Part shown: piece after piece, positions 22,766 through 32,873 of the stretch
Layout: each line of letters begins with the position of its first letter
Position numbering within the stretch: the first letter of the stretch is position 1
DNA from: Peltaster fructicola
Taxonomy: Eukaryota > Ascomycota > Dothideomycetes
Direction of reading: 5' to 3'
Assembly (NCBI GenBank): GCA_001592805.2
Contig: CP051142.1
Span: forward strand, 620,001-684,000
Length of the DNA stretch: 64,000 bases
Made by a program: the position numbers and the translations under genes
The notes under the pieces: model-generated
Databases searched by the model: none
What the model saw: only the letters and a program-made list of their open reading frames with translations
What the model was told of the DNA's origin: nothing

Positions 22766-23117
22766 ATGAGTGCTGAACCAGAGGAAACAAATGGTGCAGG
22801 CGATGCTCGCGATCCCTCCGGCTTCTTGAGCGAGATCATTGGCGCTCCAGTGACTGTCAAGCTGAACTCTGGTGTGGTCTACAAGGGTATGTATTCAAGA
22901 GCGATATATGGGCAATGCTGATACTACTGTAGGCGAGCTGCAGTCAGTCGATGGCTACATGAATATTGCTTTGGAGCAAACGAAGGAGTACGTCGATGGC
23001 AAGCTGAGACGAAGCTACGGTGACGCCTTCGTGAGAGGCAATAATGGTAATGATTCCGGTGTTGCTTCAACCATATGGCTGACAAGAGCAGTTATGTACA
23101 TCTCTGCGGATTCATGA
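22766..23117 (+). CDS. LSM6: U6 snRNA-associated Sm-like protein LSm6
   Basis: Exons 22766-22886, 22933-23046 and 23092-23117 give 86 residues. The Sm fold is easily read: Sm1 from SGFLSEIIGAPVTVKLNSGV through YKGELQSVDGYMNIALEQTK, and Sm2 AFVRGNNVMYISADS, with the RNA-contacting Asp-x-x-Asn as DGYMN and Arg-Gly-Asn in the second motif. LSm6 is part of LSm1-7, which drives mRNA decapping and decay in the cytoplasm, and of LSm2-8, which binds the U6 snRNA 3' end in the nucleus. Both introns (46 and 45 bases) lie at phase 1. Its stop is 33 bases from that of the convergent methyltransferase gene. Confidence 0.96.
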
Positions 23118-23149
23118 TGAGACAATGCTTCTCAGCAGCATGCAACACA

Positions 23150-24272
23150 TCACGACTCCACACGCTCTACGCCGGTCAGCGTGTTACGACCATCAGCCGG
23201 CACCTTCGACGTCCAGACGGATATGGTTCGACCATGAATTGCGACTTCACCATTCGAGTTGGTCTCGACATCGCTACCGTTAACGGCGTCCAAGAAGGTC
23301 TTGTGTGTTCGCTAGAGATCTGTTCAGCAGAATACAAATGATACCAACAATGATACTGACCTCACGATCTTCGCCTTCGAGCTCTGCAATCTGGCTCAAC
23401 GTGCTGAACCTCTCCCATACTTTGTCCTTGGCCAACCAAGACTCGAAGTGCTCCTCGTTTTCACCCAAGGGGAGCGAGAACAGAGGATCCGCAGCAACGA
23501 TCAAGGTCAAGGGTGTGGACTTGATCTGCTGATCGAAGACATCGCGCCATTTCTCGTGCCTGAAACGTGGTTCGTTGTCCTCGAATGTCCCTGCAAATCG
23601 TGAGTTGTGTCCTATAGCACAACGTCGAGGATACCGACATATCAGATCATTGAGTTTGCCCTCCCATGCCGTAGTGGCCTTGTGACTCTGCGGAGCATTA
23701 TAGTCCTCCAGCGCGTCAACACACTCCAATGGCTACATGTAGTTAATGCAGACCTACCTCGATGTTCCAGATCATGCCCAGCATACCATGGGGCTTGAGA
23801 ATACGATGCAGCTCCTTGAGTGTATCCATCGACGCGAACCAGTGAAAGGCCTTTGACGATCAGACACAGCATGAAAAAGTGTATTGCGGTTGGACAGCAT
23901 GATTGCATGACTCTGACCTACCTGTGCAACGAGCACAGCATCAATGCTCTCGTCTGGCACATCAATCTTGGCGGCTGTACCAGGACGAACTGCGACTCCC
24001 GACAGCTTCTTGCCAGCGAGAACGTCTCGCATGCCATCATGCGGTTCAACAGCAAGGACCTCGAACTGCTCGTCACGAGCGGCTAGCAACTCAGTGAGCT
24101 TGCCTGTGCCCGCAGCCAAATCTAGCACCTTCGCATGCTTGACACCAGCCACACGGCACTGCTCCAGCAGCAACTGCACAGAGGCCGGTCCGTAGCTCGG
24201 ACGATGCTGGTCATATGCAGCAGCTTTTGAGAAGCCGGACTGCGCACGCGCATTGATGTCGCCATTGGCCAT
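23150..24272 (-). CDS. SAM-dependent methyltransferase (class I, fungal)
   Basis: Four exons, 23922-24272, 23758-23850, 23361-23705 and 23150-23311, give 316 residues. Motif I is KVLDLAAGTGKLTELL, motif II FEVLAVEPHDGMRDVL, and the post-motif blocks SIDAVLVAQAFHWFASMDTL and LHRILKPHGMLGMIWNIEDY mark the class I methyltransferase type 11 group, close to fungal and bacterial small-molecule methyltransferases. The C-terminal part (LSQIAELEGEDRE, THKTFLDAVNGSDVE, EVAIHGRTISVWTSK) matches uncharacterised fungal enzymes. The intron before DYNAPQ ends in GAG rather than CAG/TAG, and the last donor is GTCAGT, but frame and family similarity support both. Substrate unknown. Confidence 0.85.
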
Positions 24273-25992
24273 GGTGAATGCTTGTAGCTGCTGCAGTAGT
24301 GATCGCAGCAAAGAGCGGTCGGAGTGGCGTGCAGAGTGCGGAGCCGTAGCAGGCTAGGAGGATTTCTTTGGTTTGTGAGGTGCTGAGCTTGAGCAACAGC
24401 GTAGACGAAATGAGGCCAGTTTTGAGTTTGAGGTTTGCGTGGAGCTGCACCACGAATTTCATCTCGTATCCTTCGCGTCATCGCTTCCCGTGAGCATGCT
24501 TACAGGCAGTCGTTCTCGATGCTAGGTCTTATTGCCGGTCGCACAAGATCTTTGCGCGACATGATTATGATGATGCTGCTGCTGCTGCTACATGCGCGCC
24601 ACGTATGTCTGCCGGAGATGATACTTCACCGTGTATGCCATGCGGCAGGGAAGCTCAACAGCAGACACGAAAGCACGTTCTGTACCATTGAGCGACGAGC
24701 CGTGTCTTGGCCTGTATTTGATTACTTCACTGGCTCTCTCGAACCAGACCGGATGAGGAGGGTACAACGAAAAGTAGCTGGCACCAATGTCGATAGCGCT
24801 GCGGAAGGAGAGAACGTAAATCCGACAATGACAACGACGAAACGGTCGTGTAAATATGGCTTGATAGGTTATGATCAGCAGACGCCACGAACGCTGGAAC
24901 ATTGCTGCAGCGTTATATGCACGTTCAGTGTATATGCGAGCCGCCGATCTCGTTGCCTGGTTCTGGTGCATGGACTTCGGAGAGCAGGGAAGAGTGAAGG
25001 ATTTCCCTGGTAGCTAATCCTGGGTCATACCAGAGTGAAATACATGCGATTTGACAATTCGCAGGCCACATGCAAGCTTCCGACCACTCTTTTTGCTGCT
25101 CTCCTGCCACGCGTAGGCTCGATCGAGTTGAGATGTGCGAGTAGCCAGCAGTGGTTTCAAGGAGGCTGTCCATGTGCTGTAGCAGCAGTGGGTATATACG
25201 TCCTCGGATCCTACGGATAGTGTGATGACCTTGTTCCTCTGATGAGCATTAACAGGTTTGTCAACCATCAGCGATTCAGTGTCGAATTTCCGGCGCCAAC
25301 GATCGATTTTTGGAGGCGCTTTTGGTCAGCCACAGATCTGGTGGTTCTCAGAGCTTGCAGAAGTTCCCCAGCACGCACCCAACCATCAAGTTTCTACCGC
25401 AGCTTTCGCGCAGAAACAACGACCTCGCACGCACACGCAACCACTCCTCCGTCTATTCGCTTGTCATAATATATCGCATCACACAAACAGCATCCAGATT
25501 GTACAGCGCTGGGGGCGAAATAGTGCACCCAAGTAGGAAGTGCATCTCCTTACTACCGCCCGAACGGTCGACGCTAAGACAGACTACGAGACTGCGCCTA
25601 CGCAGGGCTATGATCCTCACGGACAAGATCTGGTGAACGCTCCCAAGACACGACGACCACGCCCTTTGGATGGTATTGTTCTCGTAGACCATCGACACCA
25701 TCTCATCAGCACTTCTTTGCTGTTCTTAAAACCACCAGTCTTCGATACCGGCAACAGGACAATTCGCAAATTTCGCAGTTCAGCACTTTCGCTCAACATA
25801 TTTACCGACCTTGAGTTTTCATATCCTACGGCACGTAAGACAACAGCGCTGTGGGATACTGTACGACCAACCTTTCGTCATACCCGTTTCTGCTTGCTCG
25901 AATTACTCTCACCACCAATGCTGTGTTGAACAGCACAACAGCCGTCGTACAAACTCGCCTTTCACGGCTACACCACCACACTTCTCCTCCTC
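24273..25992. other. 1.7 kb region between divergent genes; long 5' leader
   Basis: I see no gene. The right half (about 25250-25990) is rich in CA and pyrimidines and probably is the 5' untranslated leader of the low-complexity protein gene; a 129-codon frame at 25540-25929 within it lacks protein-like features. A short ATG/CTG tract lies near 24561-24590. The left part includes the methyltransferase promoter. Confidence 0.45.
24561..24590. repeat. Short ATG/CTG trinucleotide tract
   Basis: An imperfect trinucleotide run reads as two or three ATG units followed by five CTG/GCT units. It is a small microsatellite in intergenic DNA, with no evident role. Confidence 0.6.
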
Positions 25993-28899
25993 ATGCCCAA
26001 ACCTTCGCTCAAGAACCCATTCGCACGCCGGAAGTCCTCAGGCAATGTCCTCGATCTCGACTCTCCGACCGCCGAAGCGCCTACACAGTCGACGTTCAGG
26101 GTGATTGAGCGGCCCGAGAAGAAGGATACCATTGTCTTCGATGGTTCGGATCGATTGAATCGCTCGAGCCAGGTCACGCGGCCGTTCAGCTCGCCCTTAC
26201 AACAGCTGCGAGGAAAGTCGGTCGATGATCTGACGTATCATGCGAATGGGTCAGTGGATACTGCTGCGAGTAGAAAAGCTGCATCGGCGCTGAAACCAGC
26301 CAGAGGAAGTGGTGGCACAACGGCTTCAGGCTCGAGCGAGTTCTATCAGTCCTCATCCGCGTCTGGCCGTTTCAGCTCATCGTCTACACTCCCGTCCTCG
26401 GTCGAGCAGGAAAATGAGGATGAAGAACTGTTCGCACAGAAACGTCCATTACCAGCGGCATATCAACCGAAAACGATAACACCGATCGATGAAGCTTTAC
26501 CACCACCGCCGTCTTTCTCCTCTCGCGCACAGCGAGCTTTCTCCTTCGGCCTGAGGAATAAGCGTCCTGAGGTTGCAGCAGCTCCGACGCAGCCCATAGA
26601 ACCGACGCCGCCGCCAAAGCCTGTGCCTAGCCATTCGCCTTCCAGGGAAAGAGCACTGACGACCAGCAGTTATGCAAGCACGGCTGTGCCCACCAGGATA
26701 GAGACCAAGCCTGACCTAGGCACGAGCGACTTTGGAGGAGACTTCGGCTCGATGTTTGATACTGTGTCCAAGTCTCCCGCTGCCAGTCCGCACAGGACCG
26801 TATGTACAGCACAGGTCGTGATTGATATCTCTAACAACGCGCAGGACACCGAGCCGATGTTCCCACCACGATCGTACACGCGACAGGACTCTTCGAATTC
26901 CTCCCCGGGCTTGAGACGTGAATCACCTTGGGAGCGCCGTAACTCTCGAGATGGCTTGCTAGCCAGTGCAGCGACGTCGCCGAATCTCACAAACACTGCG
27001 TCCGTCTTTTCCAACGAACCGGCAACTGGATACTCTCGGACGCCAAAAGCTTTGCCAAGCAGAGAGAGAGCATCAGAGGACAGCGAAGCCTCAACAGGAA
27101 GCAGTGACAGGACGTATGAGCTTAGCGACTCGCAGGATACGCGAACACTACCACTAGCAAAAAGTGTGACAGCTCCTGCACTCACTCTACCAGCAGAGAC
27201 GATGGCTGCCTTTGCTGCAGACACCCAATCGTGGGAGCGAGATTCCAGTTCAGCAACACCAAAGGCTCTGCCAAAAGCTGTGGACCGAACTTCGACCTTG
27301 TTCGATGATGAGCCACTCTTCGATGCTTCACCGAGCGGACCTGCAAGCCGCGCGAAACGACCTGATGTGCTGCAAAGCCAGTCGGACGGCGCGGCACCAC
27401 GACGACTGACCATGGCTCAATTCGGCATACTGCAGAAATACTCGGACAAAACTGATGGCGATGAAGGTGACTCCGGAAACGAGGACGAGGACGACGATGA
27501 GATTGAGCGAGCGAAGAAGCTTACACAGCAACGACGAAAACAAGAAGCGAACATGGCTGTCTACCGACAGCAAATGAAGAAGGTCACTGGTGGTGGTCCC
27601 ACGAACCTTCCAATGCGACCTGGCCTCGACACACGATCTTCTAGCGCAAATTCGCTATACGTCGGAGGAGTTCCTGGTGCACCACCTGCAGATCTGTTTC
27701 AGCCAAGACAGACTGAGGATGACGACGAAGATGTTCCGCTCGGTATACTTCAAGCACATGGCTTCCCAAGCGGTAGCCGACCGCCAACCCGACCTGGAGA
27801 CTACAGATCACCATCAGTGGCAGGTCAGCGTGGCTCTCAGGCACTTCCTCCATTCGCCAGACGTCTTCCTCAGGATCCTTACTTTGGCGCTGGCCTGGTC
27901 AACCCTACTGCGCGTGAGTCGCTTGCGTATGGCGGTGGATCGGTATATGGTGGCGCTTCAGCACCGGTCTCGCCCGGTGGTCTTGTTGGGATCATCGCCA
28001 GCGAAGAACAACAACGACAAGCTCGTAGAGGCAGTCCGAACCCAGTCACTGGAACCTACAACTCGATGCCATTACCACCTAATATGCCTAATCTGGATCG
28101 CTCATCTTCAATGGGCAGTCTGCAGGTCCCTGGATACCCTTCTCAAATGCAAGGTATGCAAGGCATGCCTATGATGCCGATGATGCCTGCGAGCAATGAC
28201 GCTCAGCTACAAGAGTTCATGCAGATGCAAATGCACTTTATGCAGAACATGCAGGCAATCGTGATGCAGCAGCAGGCACAGATGCAGCAGCAGCAACAGC
28301 AGCAACTCCCGTCTCCTGTAGGCATGCCTCGACCAATGTCATCTGCTGGCAACCTACTGGGAGTTCCTGGTGCAGGTCACGACCAAGGCCGCGCTATGTC
28401 CATGATGATGCCACCGGGCTTCAACGTCGGTATGGCAAGCAGGCCTACGAGTACCCTCGATCCTCGAATGAGCACATACACACCTTCCGTGAACGGTCTC
28501 GCTGGTCCTGGGCCTGGACCTGGCTACCAGCCATCCATTGCACCAAGCGAACGCAGCAACGTTGGCATGCCGACCCGATACCGTCCAGTGCAGGCTGAGG
28601 ACGGCCGTACGAACAGCTTCACGTCATCGATGACCCTAAACGCGCTCTCGAGCCAGCCAACAACGATGGACGCCCGGCCGATGAGCCAGGCCGGTGGAGA
28701 GCGAAAGAGCACGATCCGCATCGTCGACAAGCCAAAGAGTCTGCCGAAGCTCACCGGCCGACAAGCCGCGCCTGACGAGGACGAGGAGGGTGGCTGGGCC
28801 GACATGGTCAAAAAGCTCACCTCGAAACGCACTGGAAGGAACAGCAAGAGTAATGGCGATCGAGTCGCCTTGAGCGAACTCTATCCAAACGTGGAATGA
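25993..28899 (+). CDS. Conserved fungal low-complexity protein with acidic helix, unknown function
   Basis: One open frame of 968 codons, with a 45-base segment at 26800-26844 (GTATGT...CTAAC...GCAG) that is almost certainly an intron: a multiple of three, free of stops, with a good branch sequence. The spliced protein has about 953 residues. The N-terminus MPKPSLKNPFARRKSSGN is followed by Ser/Pro-rich disorder with many potential kinase sites. The folded-looking blocks are LTMAQFGILQKYSDKTDGDE, a charged helix DDEIERAKKLTQQRRKQEAN leading to AVYRQQMKKVTGG, then EDVPLGILQAHGFPSGSRPP, which I associate with a conserved fungal family of unknown role. The C-terminal part has GMQGMPMMPMMP, a poly-Gln run, and ends in a basic segment. 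Cortex or polarity functions are possible but not shown. Confidence 0.85.
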   Translation: MPKPSLKNPFARRKSSGNVLDLDSPTAEAPTQSTFRVIERPEKKDTIVFDGSDRLNRSSQVTRPFSSPLQQLRGKSVDDLTYHANGSVDTAASRKAASALKPARGSGGTTASGSSEFYQSSSASGRFSSSSTLPSSVEQENEDEELFAQKRPLPAAYQPKTITPIDEALPPPPSFSSRAQRAFSFGLRNKRPEVAAAPTQPIEPTPPPKPVPSHSPSRERALTTSSYASTAVPTRIETKPDLGTSDFGGDFGSMFDTVSKSPAASPHRTVCTAQVVIDISNNAQDTEPMFPPRSYTRQDSSNSSPGLRRESPWERRNSRDGLLASAATSPNLTNTASVFSNEPATGYSRTPKALPSRERASEDSEASTGSSDRTYELSDSQDTRTLPLAKSVTAPALTLPAETMAAFAADTQSWERDSSSATPKALPKAVDRTSTLFDDEPLFDASPSGPASRAKRPDVLQSQSDGAAPRRLTMAQFGILQKYSDKTDGDEGDSGNEDEDDDEIERAKKLTQQRRKQEANMAVYRQQMKKVTGGGPTNLPMRPGLDTRSSSANSLYVGGVPGAPPADLFQPRQTEDDDEDVPLGILQAHGFPSGSRPPTRPGDYRSPSVAGQRGSQALPPFARRLPQDPYFGAGLVNPTARESLAYGGGSVYGGASAPVSPGGLVGIIASEEQQRQARRGSPNPVTGTYNSMPLPPNMPNLDRSSSMGSLQVPGYPSQMQGMQGMPMMPMMPASNDAQLQEFMQMQMHFMQNMQAIVMQQQAQMQQQQQQQLPSPVGMPRPMSSAGNLLGVPGAGHDQGRAMSMMMPPGFNVGMASRPTSTLDPRMSTYTPSVNGLAGPGPGPGYQPSIAPSERSNVGMPTRYRPVQAEDGRTNSFTSSMTLNALSSQPTTMDARPMSQAGGERKSTIRIVDKPKSLPKLTGRQAAPDEDEEGGWADMVKKLTSKRTGRNSKSNGDRVALSELYPNVE
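28264..28305 (+). repeat. CAG/CAA-rich tract coding for Met/Gln
   Basis: In-frame trinucleotide-rich run inside the low-complexity protein, encoding MQQQAQMQQQQQQQ. It follows several QM and GMP repeats. Such tracts often vary in length between strains. Confidence 0.7.
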
Positions 28900-29133
28900 T
28901 GAAGGAACAAATTTGAAGTATTGCATGCTCGCGTCTTTCTTGGCACATTATTGGAAGAGGATAAAAGAAACCGCTGTTGCATGGCGCGGTATAGAAGGAC
29001 AATGGCGACTGGCTACGATCTCATAGTCGACGAGATCTTGTGCATGTCAAAAGCTCATCAAGAGCAGGATAGCAAATATAATGCATAATTCTGTACGATC
29101 TTCGTCTGAAGAGCTTCTGTGCTGGTGATACAC

Positions 29134-30345
29134 TCACAAAGGAGGCTTTCTCGGCGCCTCGATCACCATTCGACTGAACGTTGCACTCAACTTGCCCTCT
29201 TTCTCCATAGCCTTCTTCCTCTGAGCAGCAGTGATACCTGCACGATCAGTGATTGGTGCAGCGTTCATGATGTTGTCGAACTCGTCGTCCTCTTCGGCTA
29301 CATCGGAGCCAGACTCAGCATCTGAGTCTACCGGCAGAGTAGCTGTCGGCCTGGAGATCTTCTCTGGAGCTTGTCGATCGTCTTCCTTGGGCGCAGGATT
29401 GGTGAACGTCTTCGATGCCAAGACTCGTCTTCGCATCTCGGCCATTTCTTCCTCGTCGTCGTCGGAAGGTGGCATTCCATACGGATCGTCCTCCTCCTCT
29501 TCAGAGCCACCTTCTGCCTCAGCGTGATCTTCTCCAGGCTTCGGTCCTCCCAATTGAATCCCGCCAAGGCTACTGGCATCACTATCGCCATCTTCGTCGT
29601 CAGAGTCTTCTTCGCCGTGATCTTGGTTGCGAGGTAGTCTTCGATTCATGTTGCCACCTCGCCATGCATCGTCTTTGTTGTCTTCACGTTCTGCACGATC
29701 ATCCTTCCACTCATTCTCGATCTGGGCCAACCAGTCTTCCTCTGCCTTTTTAACTTCTGCCTCGTCCTTGCATGCTGCGTACTTGTCTAGCGGCGCCTCG
29801 TTGATCTCCAAGAATGCCTCTCCGTAGCTGAACGTGCTAAGGATCTCACTCGACCATTCCTTGTGGCCACAGATGTAGAAACAAGCTGCCAAGGCCTCGA
29901 CACAGTTCAGTCGCCACGGTTTACCATAATTCGTAGGATTTGCAGCAATGAGATATGGGAGCAGACGCGAGTGCGGTCCACCAATCCTACTGAACGGCAC
30001 CTCGTCGATACGCTTCCAGCTTGCCTCAACGACAGCAGCGCCGTATTGCTCGCAGATCTCACGATCGGCTGGACTGACGAGAGTCTTTGCCTTGGGTGAG
30101 ACGACGATTCCTTGATGCTTCTGACCAATGTGTAATTCTCGCATTAAGCCAAGACGCATCAGTCGTTTGCCTGAGCAGCGCTTTGCATCGCAGTGGTTCA
30201 GGTCCCATGCAGCAGCCTTGAACGTTGGTCTTTTGTCGCCGCCAAGGCCTGCTGATCGGTCGGGATGTGTGTGCTGAGCATATGTGCGAGGACCATTCGC
30301 ATTCTTCTTGCCCTTGTTGTGGAAGTCTTTCTTGTGTCTAACCAT
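29134..30345 (-). CDS. TSR3: Tsr3, 18S rRNA aminocarboxypropyltransferase
   Basis: A single exon of 403 residues from MVRHKKDFHNKGKK. The N-terminal half is the catalytic domain: AAAWDLNHCDAKRCSGKRLM, LVSPADREICEQYGAAVVEA, SWKRIDEVPFSRIGG, HSRLLPYLIAANPTNYGKPW, LNCVEALAACFYICGHKEWS. Tsr3 transfers the 3-amino-3-carboxypropyl group of SAM to N1-methylpseudouridine in 18S rRNA helix 31, a late cytoplasmic step in 40S maturation. The C-terminal half is an acidic disordered tail with EEDSDDEDGDSDASS and SDDDEEEMAEMRRR, common in fungal orthologs. The upstream in-frame region (to 30552) is not family-like, so the start at 30345 is chosen. Divergent from the GGA gene with 284 bases between starts. 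Confidence 0.95.
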   Translation of the reverse strand: MVRHKKDFHNKGKKNANGPRTYAQHTHPDRSAGLGGDKRPTFKAAAWDLNHCDAKRCSGKRLMRLGLMRELHIGQKHQGIVVSPKAKTLVSPADREICEQYGAAVVEASWKRIDEVPFSRIGGPHSRLLPYLIAANPTNYGKPWRLNCVEALAACFYICGHKEWSSEILSTFSYGEAFLEINEAPLDKYAACKDEAEVKKAEEDWLAQIENEWKDDRAEREDNKDDAWRGGNMNRRLPRNQDHGEEDSDDEDGDSDASSLGGIQLGGPKPGEDHAEAEGGSEEEEDDPYGMPPSDDDEEEMAEMRRRVLASKTFTNPAPKEDDRQAPEKISRPTATLPVDSDAESGSDVAEEDDEFDNIMNAAPITDRAGITAAQRKKAMEKEGKLSATFSRMVIEAPRKPPL

Positions 30346-30629
30346 GGCTGTTCGAGACGATGACCTCGCTGGAGTGTTAGGAAAGGAGTTCACGTCCCTA
30401 TATTGGTTGTGTGGTCGACCTCGAAAGACTGCGTCATCGGTTGTTGATTGTCGGTGTTGCATGGTGGGACTCGCCGAGAGAACTTGACAACATCCAGCTA
30501 CGCTCGTGTCGACACATATACTGCTATGAGCTCGCACAAGACCTGCTGACACGGTCGCCGATCAAGCGAACATCATCTGACACTGCTCGAGGATAGGATT
30601 GGCCGCTCACGAACACCGCTTTCCGAGCC

Positions 30630-32623
30630 ATGGAGGCTGCATCAGCGAGATATGCTGCGCGAGATCGTTTCGCATATCCGATCGAACCAGCAGCTACTCC
30701 TCTTCAACGGTATATACAGAATGCCTGTTCGCCGGAGAACTTCGAGCCCAACCTAGCACTATCTCTTGAAATATCAGATCTCATCAACTCGAAGAAAGGC
30801 ACGGCACCACGAGAAGCAGCGGTCTCAATCGTCAGCTATGTGAACCACCGGAACCCAAACGTCAGCCTCCTCGCGCTCTCCTTACTCGATATATGCGTCA
30901 AGAACTGCGGATATCCGTTCCACCTTCAGGTCTCGACCAAGGACTTCCTCAACGAGCTTGTGCGCCGGTTCCCAGAACGGCCGCCTCCACGCACGAATCG
31001 AGTTCAAACACGAATCCTCGAGCTGATTGAAGAATGGAGGCGGACAATATGCGAGACGAGCAAGTACAAGGAGGACCTAGGCTTCATCCGGGACATGCAT
31101 AGACTGCTGTTGCAGAAAGGCTACTCGTTTCCGGCAGTGAAGCGCGAGGATGCTGCTGTGCTTAATCCTTCTGACAACCTCAGGTCTGCAGAAGAGATGG
31201 AGGCGGAGGAGCGAGAAGCACAGTCCGCGAAGCTGCAGGAGCTGATTAGAAGAGGCACGCCGCACGATCTGCAAGAAGCTAACAAGCTGATGAAAGTTAT
31301 GGCTGGGTACGACACGCGGCGTAAGACAGACTATCGAGCGAAGGCAGCAGAGGAAGTCGGTAAGATACAACAAAAAGCGAAACTGTTGGAGGATATGCTG
31401 CAAGGTCACCAGCAAGGCGAGGAGATCCGAGAGGGAGATGTGTTTGAAGAACTTGCCAATGCACTGGCGAGTGCACATCCAAAGATACAGAAGATGTGTG
31501 AAGAAGAGAGCGACGACACCGAAGCAGTAGCGAAGCTCTTTGAGATCAATGATAGCATAAACCGGACGATCGAGCGCTATAAGCTGTTCAAGAAGGGCGA
31601 CTATGCCGCTGCGAATGCAATACCAAAGGGAACACTAGGCACAAGTGGTGCTGGCGTAAAGAAGGGCCCAGACAATGAGTTGTCTCTCATTGATTTCGAC
31701 TCATCTGCCGAGAGTGCCCAGCAGGCTACTCCCTCAAAACCAGGCAATGCTTTAGAGGATGACCTTTTAGGCCTCAGTATGGGCAACGACATCTACGGAC
31801 AAGGTGGTGCACTTACTCTTGGGCCTTCAGACGGCGCGTCGAAAGCTCCAGCAATGGGAACTGCAGATATCCTAGCTCAATTCGCAAGACCGGCAGCACA
31901 GGTTCAGCCAGCTCCAAGACAGACACCACAAAACAACGACCTCTTCGGCTCTCTGTCAAGCTTCACTCCACCTACATCGAAGTCTGCAACACCTGTACCT
32001 GTACAGGCAAGTCAACCACAACCTCCACCACAGCCTCCCCGAAAGGCTGATCCATTTGCCTCACTAGGCACTGGCTCAGGTCGTAGCTCGCCATTCCCTA
32101 CGCAATCAAGATCGCCAGCACCACCTGCACAACCTCAGAGTTCAGGCGTAGATCTGCTCTCACTTGGCAATGGACACTCGAATGCAGATGACGAATGGAC
32201 ATTCAGTTCTTCTCTACCCGACCAGCCTGTCGACATCACAGTGACCACAAGCTCTATTCATACAGTCTTTACAGTTTCGAGGCCAAACGAGACAGAGCTG
32301 ATGGTTCAAAGCAAGATCTCGAACAATCTCGACCAGCCTGTAACCGACTTAACATTCCAGCTGGCCGTCACGAAGGTAAGACATCTGCAGGCTCTTCGAA
32401 CAATTTACTGACTCCCACACAGGGCTTCACACTCAAGCTTGAACCACAGTCAAGTCGATCACTCAAACCAAAAGCTCGAGAAGGCATCACACAAACGATT
32501 CGCGTCCAGGGTGTAGATCGAGGCAAAGGCCCGTCAGTCAAGATGCGATGGCGAGCGTCCTATGCTATTGACGGCAAAGCACAACACGAACAAGGCGAGA
32601 TTAATGGTCTGCAAGTTCCATGA
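30630..32623 (+). CDS. GGA: GGA-type clathrin adaptor (VHS-GAT-GAE)
   Basis: Exons 30630-32375 and 32423-32623 (47-base intron) give 648 residues. Order of parts: VHS domain at about 15-150 (LQRYIQNACSPENFEPNLAL, LLALSLLDICVKNCGYPFHL, RILELIEEWRRTICE), GAT domain at about 190-330 (ELIRRGTPHDLQEANKLMKV, DDTEAVAKLFEINDSINRTI), a hinge of about 180 residues with LSLIDFDSS-type clathrin or accessory-protein motifs, and a C-terminal GAE beta-sandwich from about 520 (ITVTTSSIHTVFTVSRP, FTLKLEPQSSRSLKPKAREG). GGAs bind Arf1-GTP at the trans-Golgi and sort ubiquitinated and other cargo to endosomes. The splice joins LAVTK to GFTLKLEP as expected for the GAE fold. Confidence 0.95.
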
Positions 32624-32873
32624 TACCACAGGATACAGGCAAGTCTATAGTACACGTGCTGTCTACAGCAGCTTTGTGCAGATGCCTCCCTCGTTATATG
32701 CCTCGCACGATGCCCTATGCCTTTATGTGATCCAGACTCTTGCTGCATGTGCGGTTACAGAATTACCATTAGAGTCAATGCAAATGGGAGCTATCCCATG
32801 TTCGTAGCCATGCAATGCCTTGTGCATGCTGGCCAATATGCTAAGAAAACGCATCGAATGCTGATACCATAGA

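Noticed and set aside
23600-23660. Possible extra intron inside the methyltransferase at LICRYPRRCAIGHNSRFAG
   Set aside because: GTATCC and TTTGCAG flank it, but removal would shift the frame away from the family-like sequence that follows, so it is kept as coding.
25540-25929. 129-codon frame upstream of the low-complexity protein gene
   Set aside because: Lies in the probable 5' leader, out of frame with the gene, and lacks a domain or conserved-looking blocks.
26670-27413. 247-codon minus-strand frame
   Set aside because: Antisense to the low-complexity protein and rich in Ser/Val/Gly as expected from its complement.
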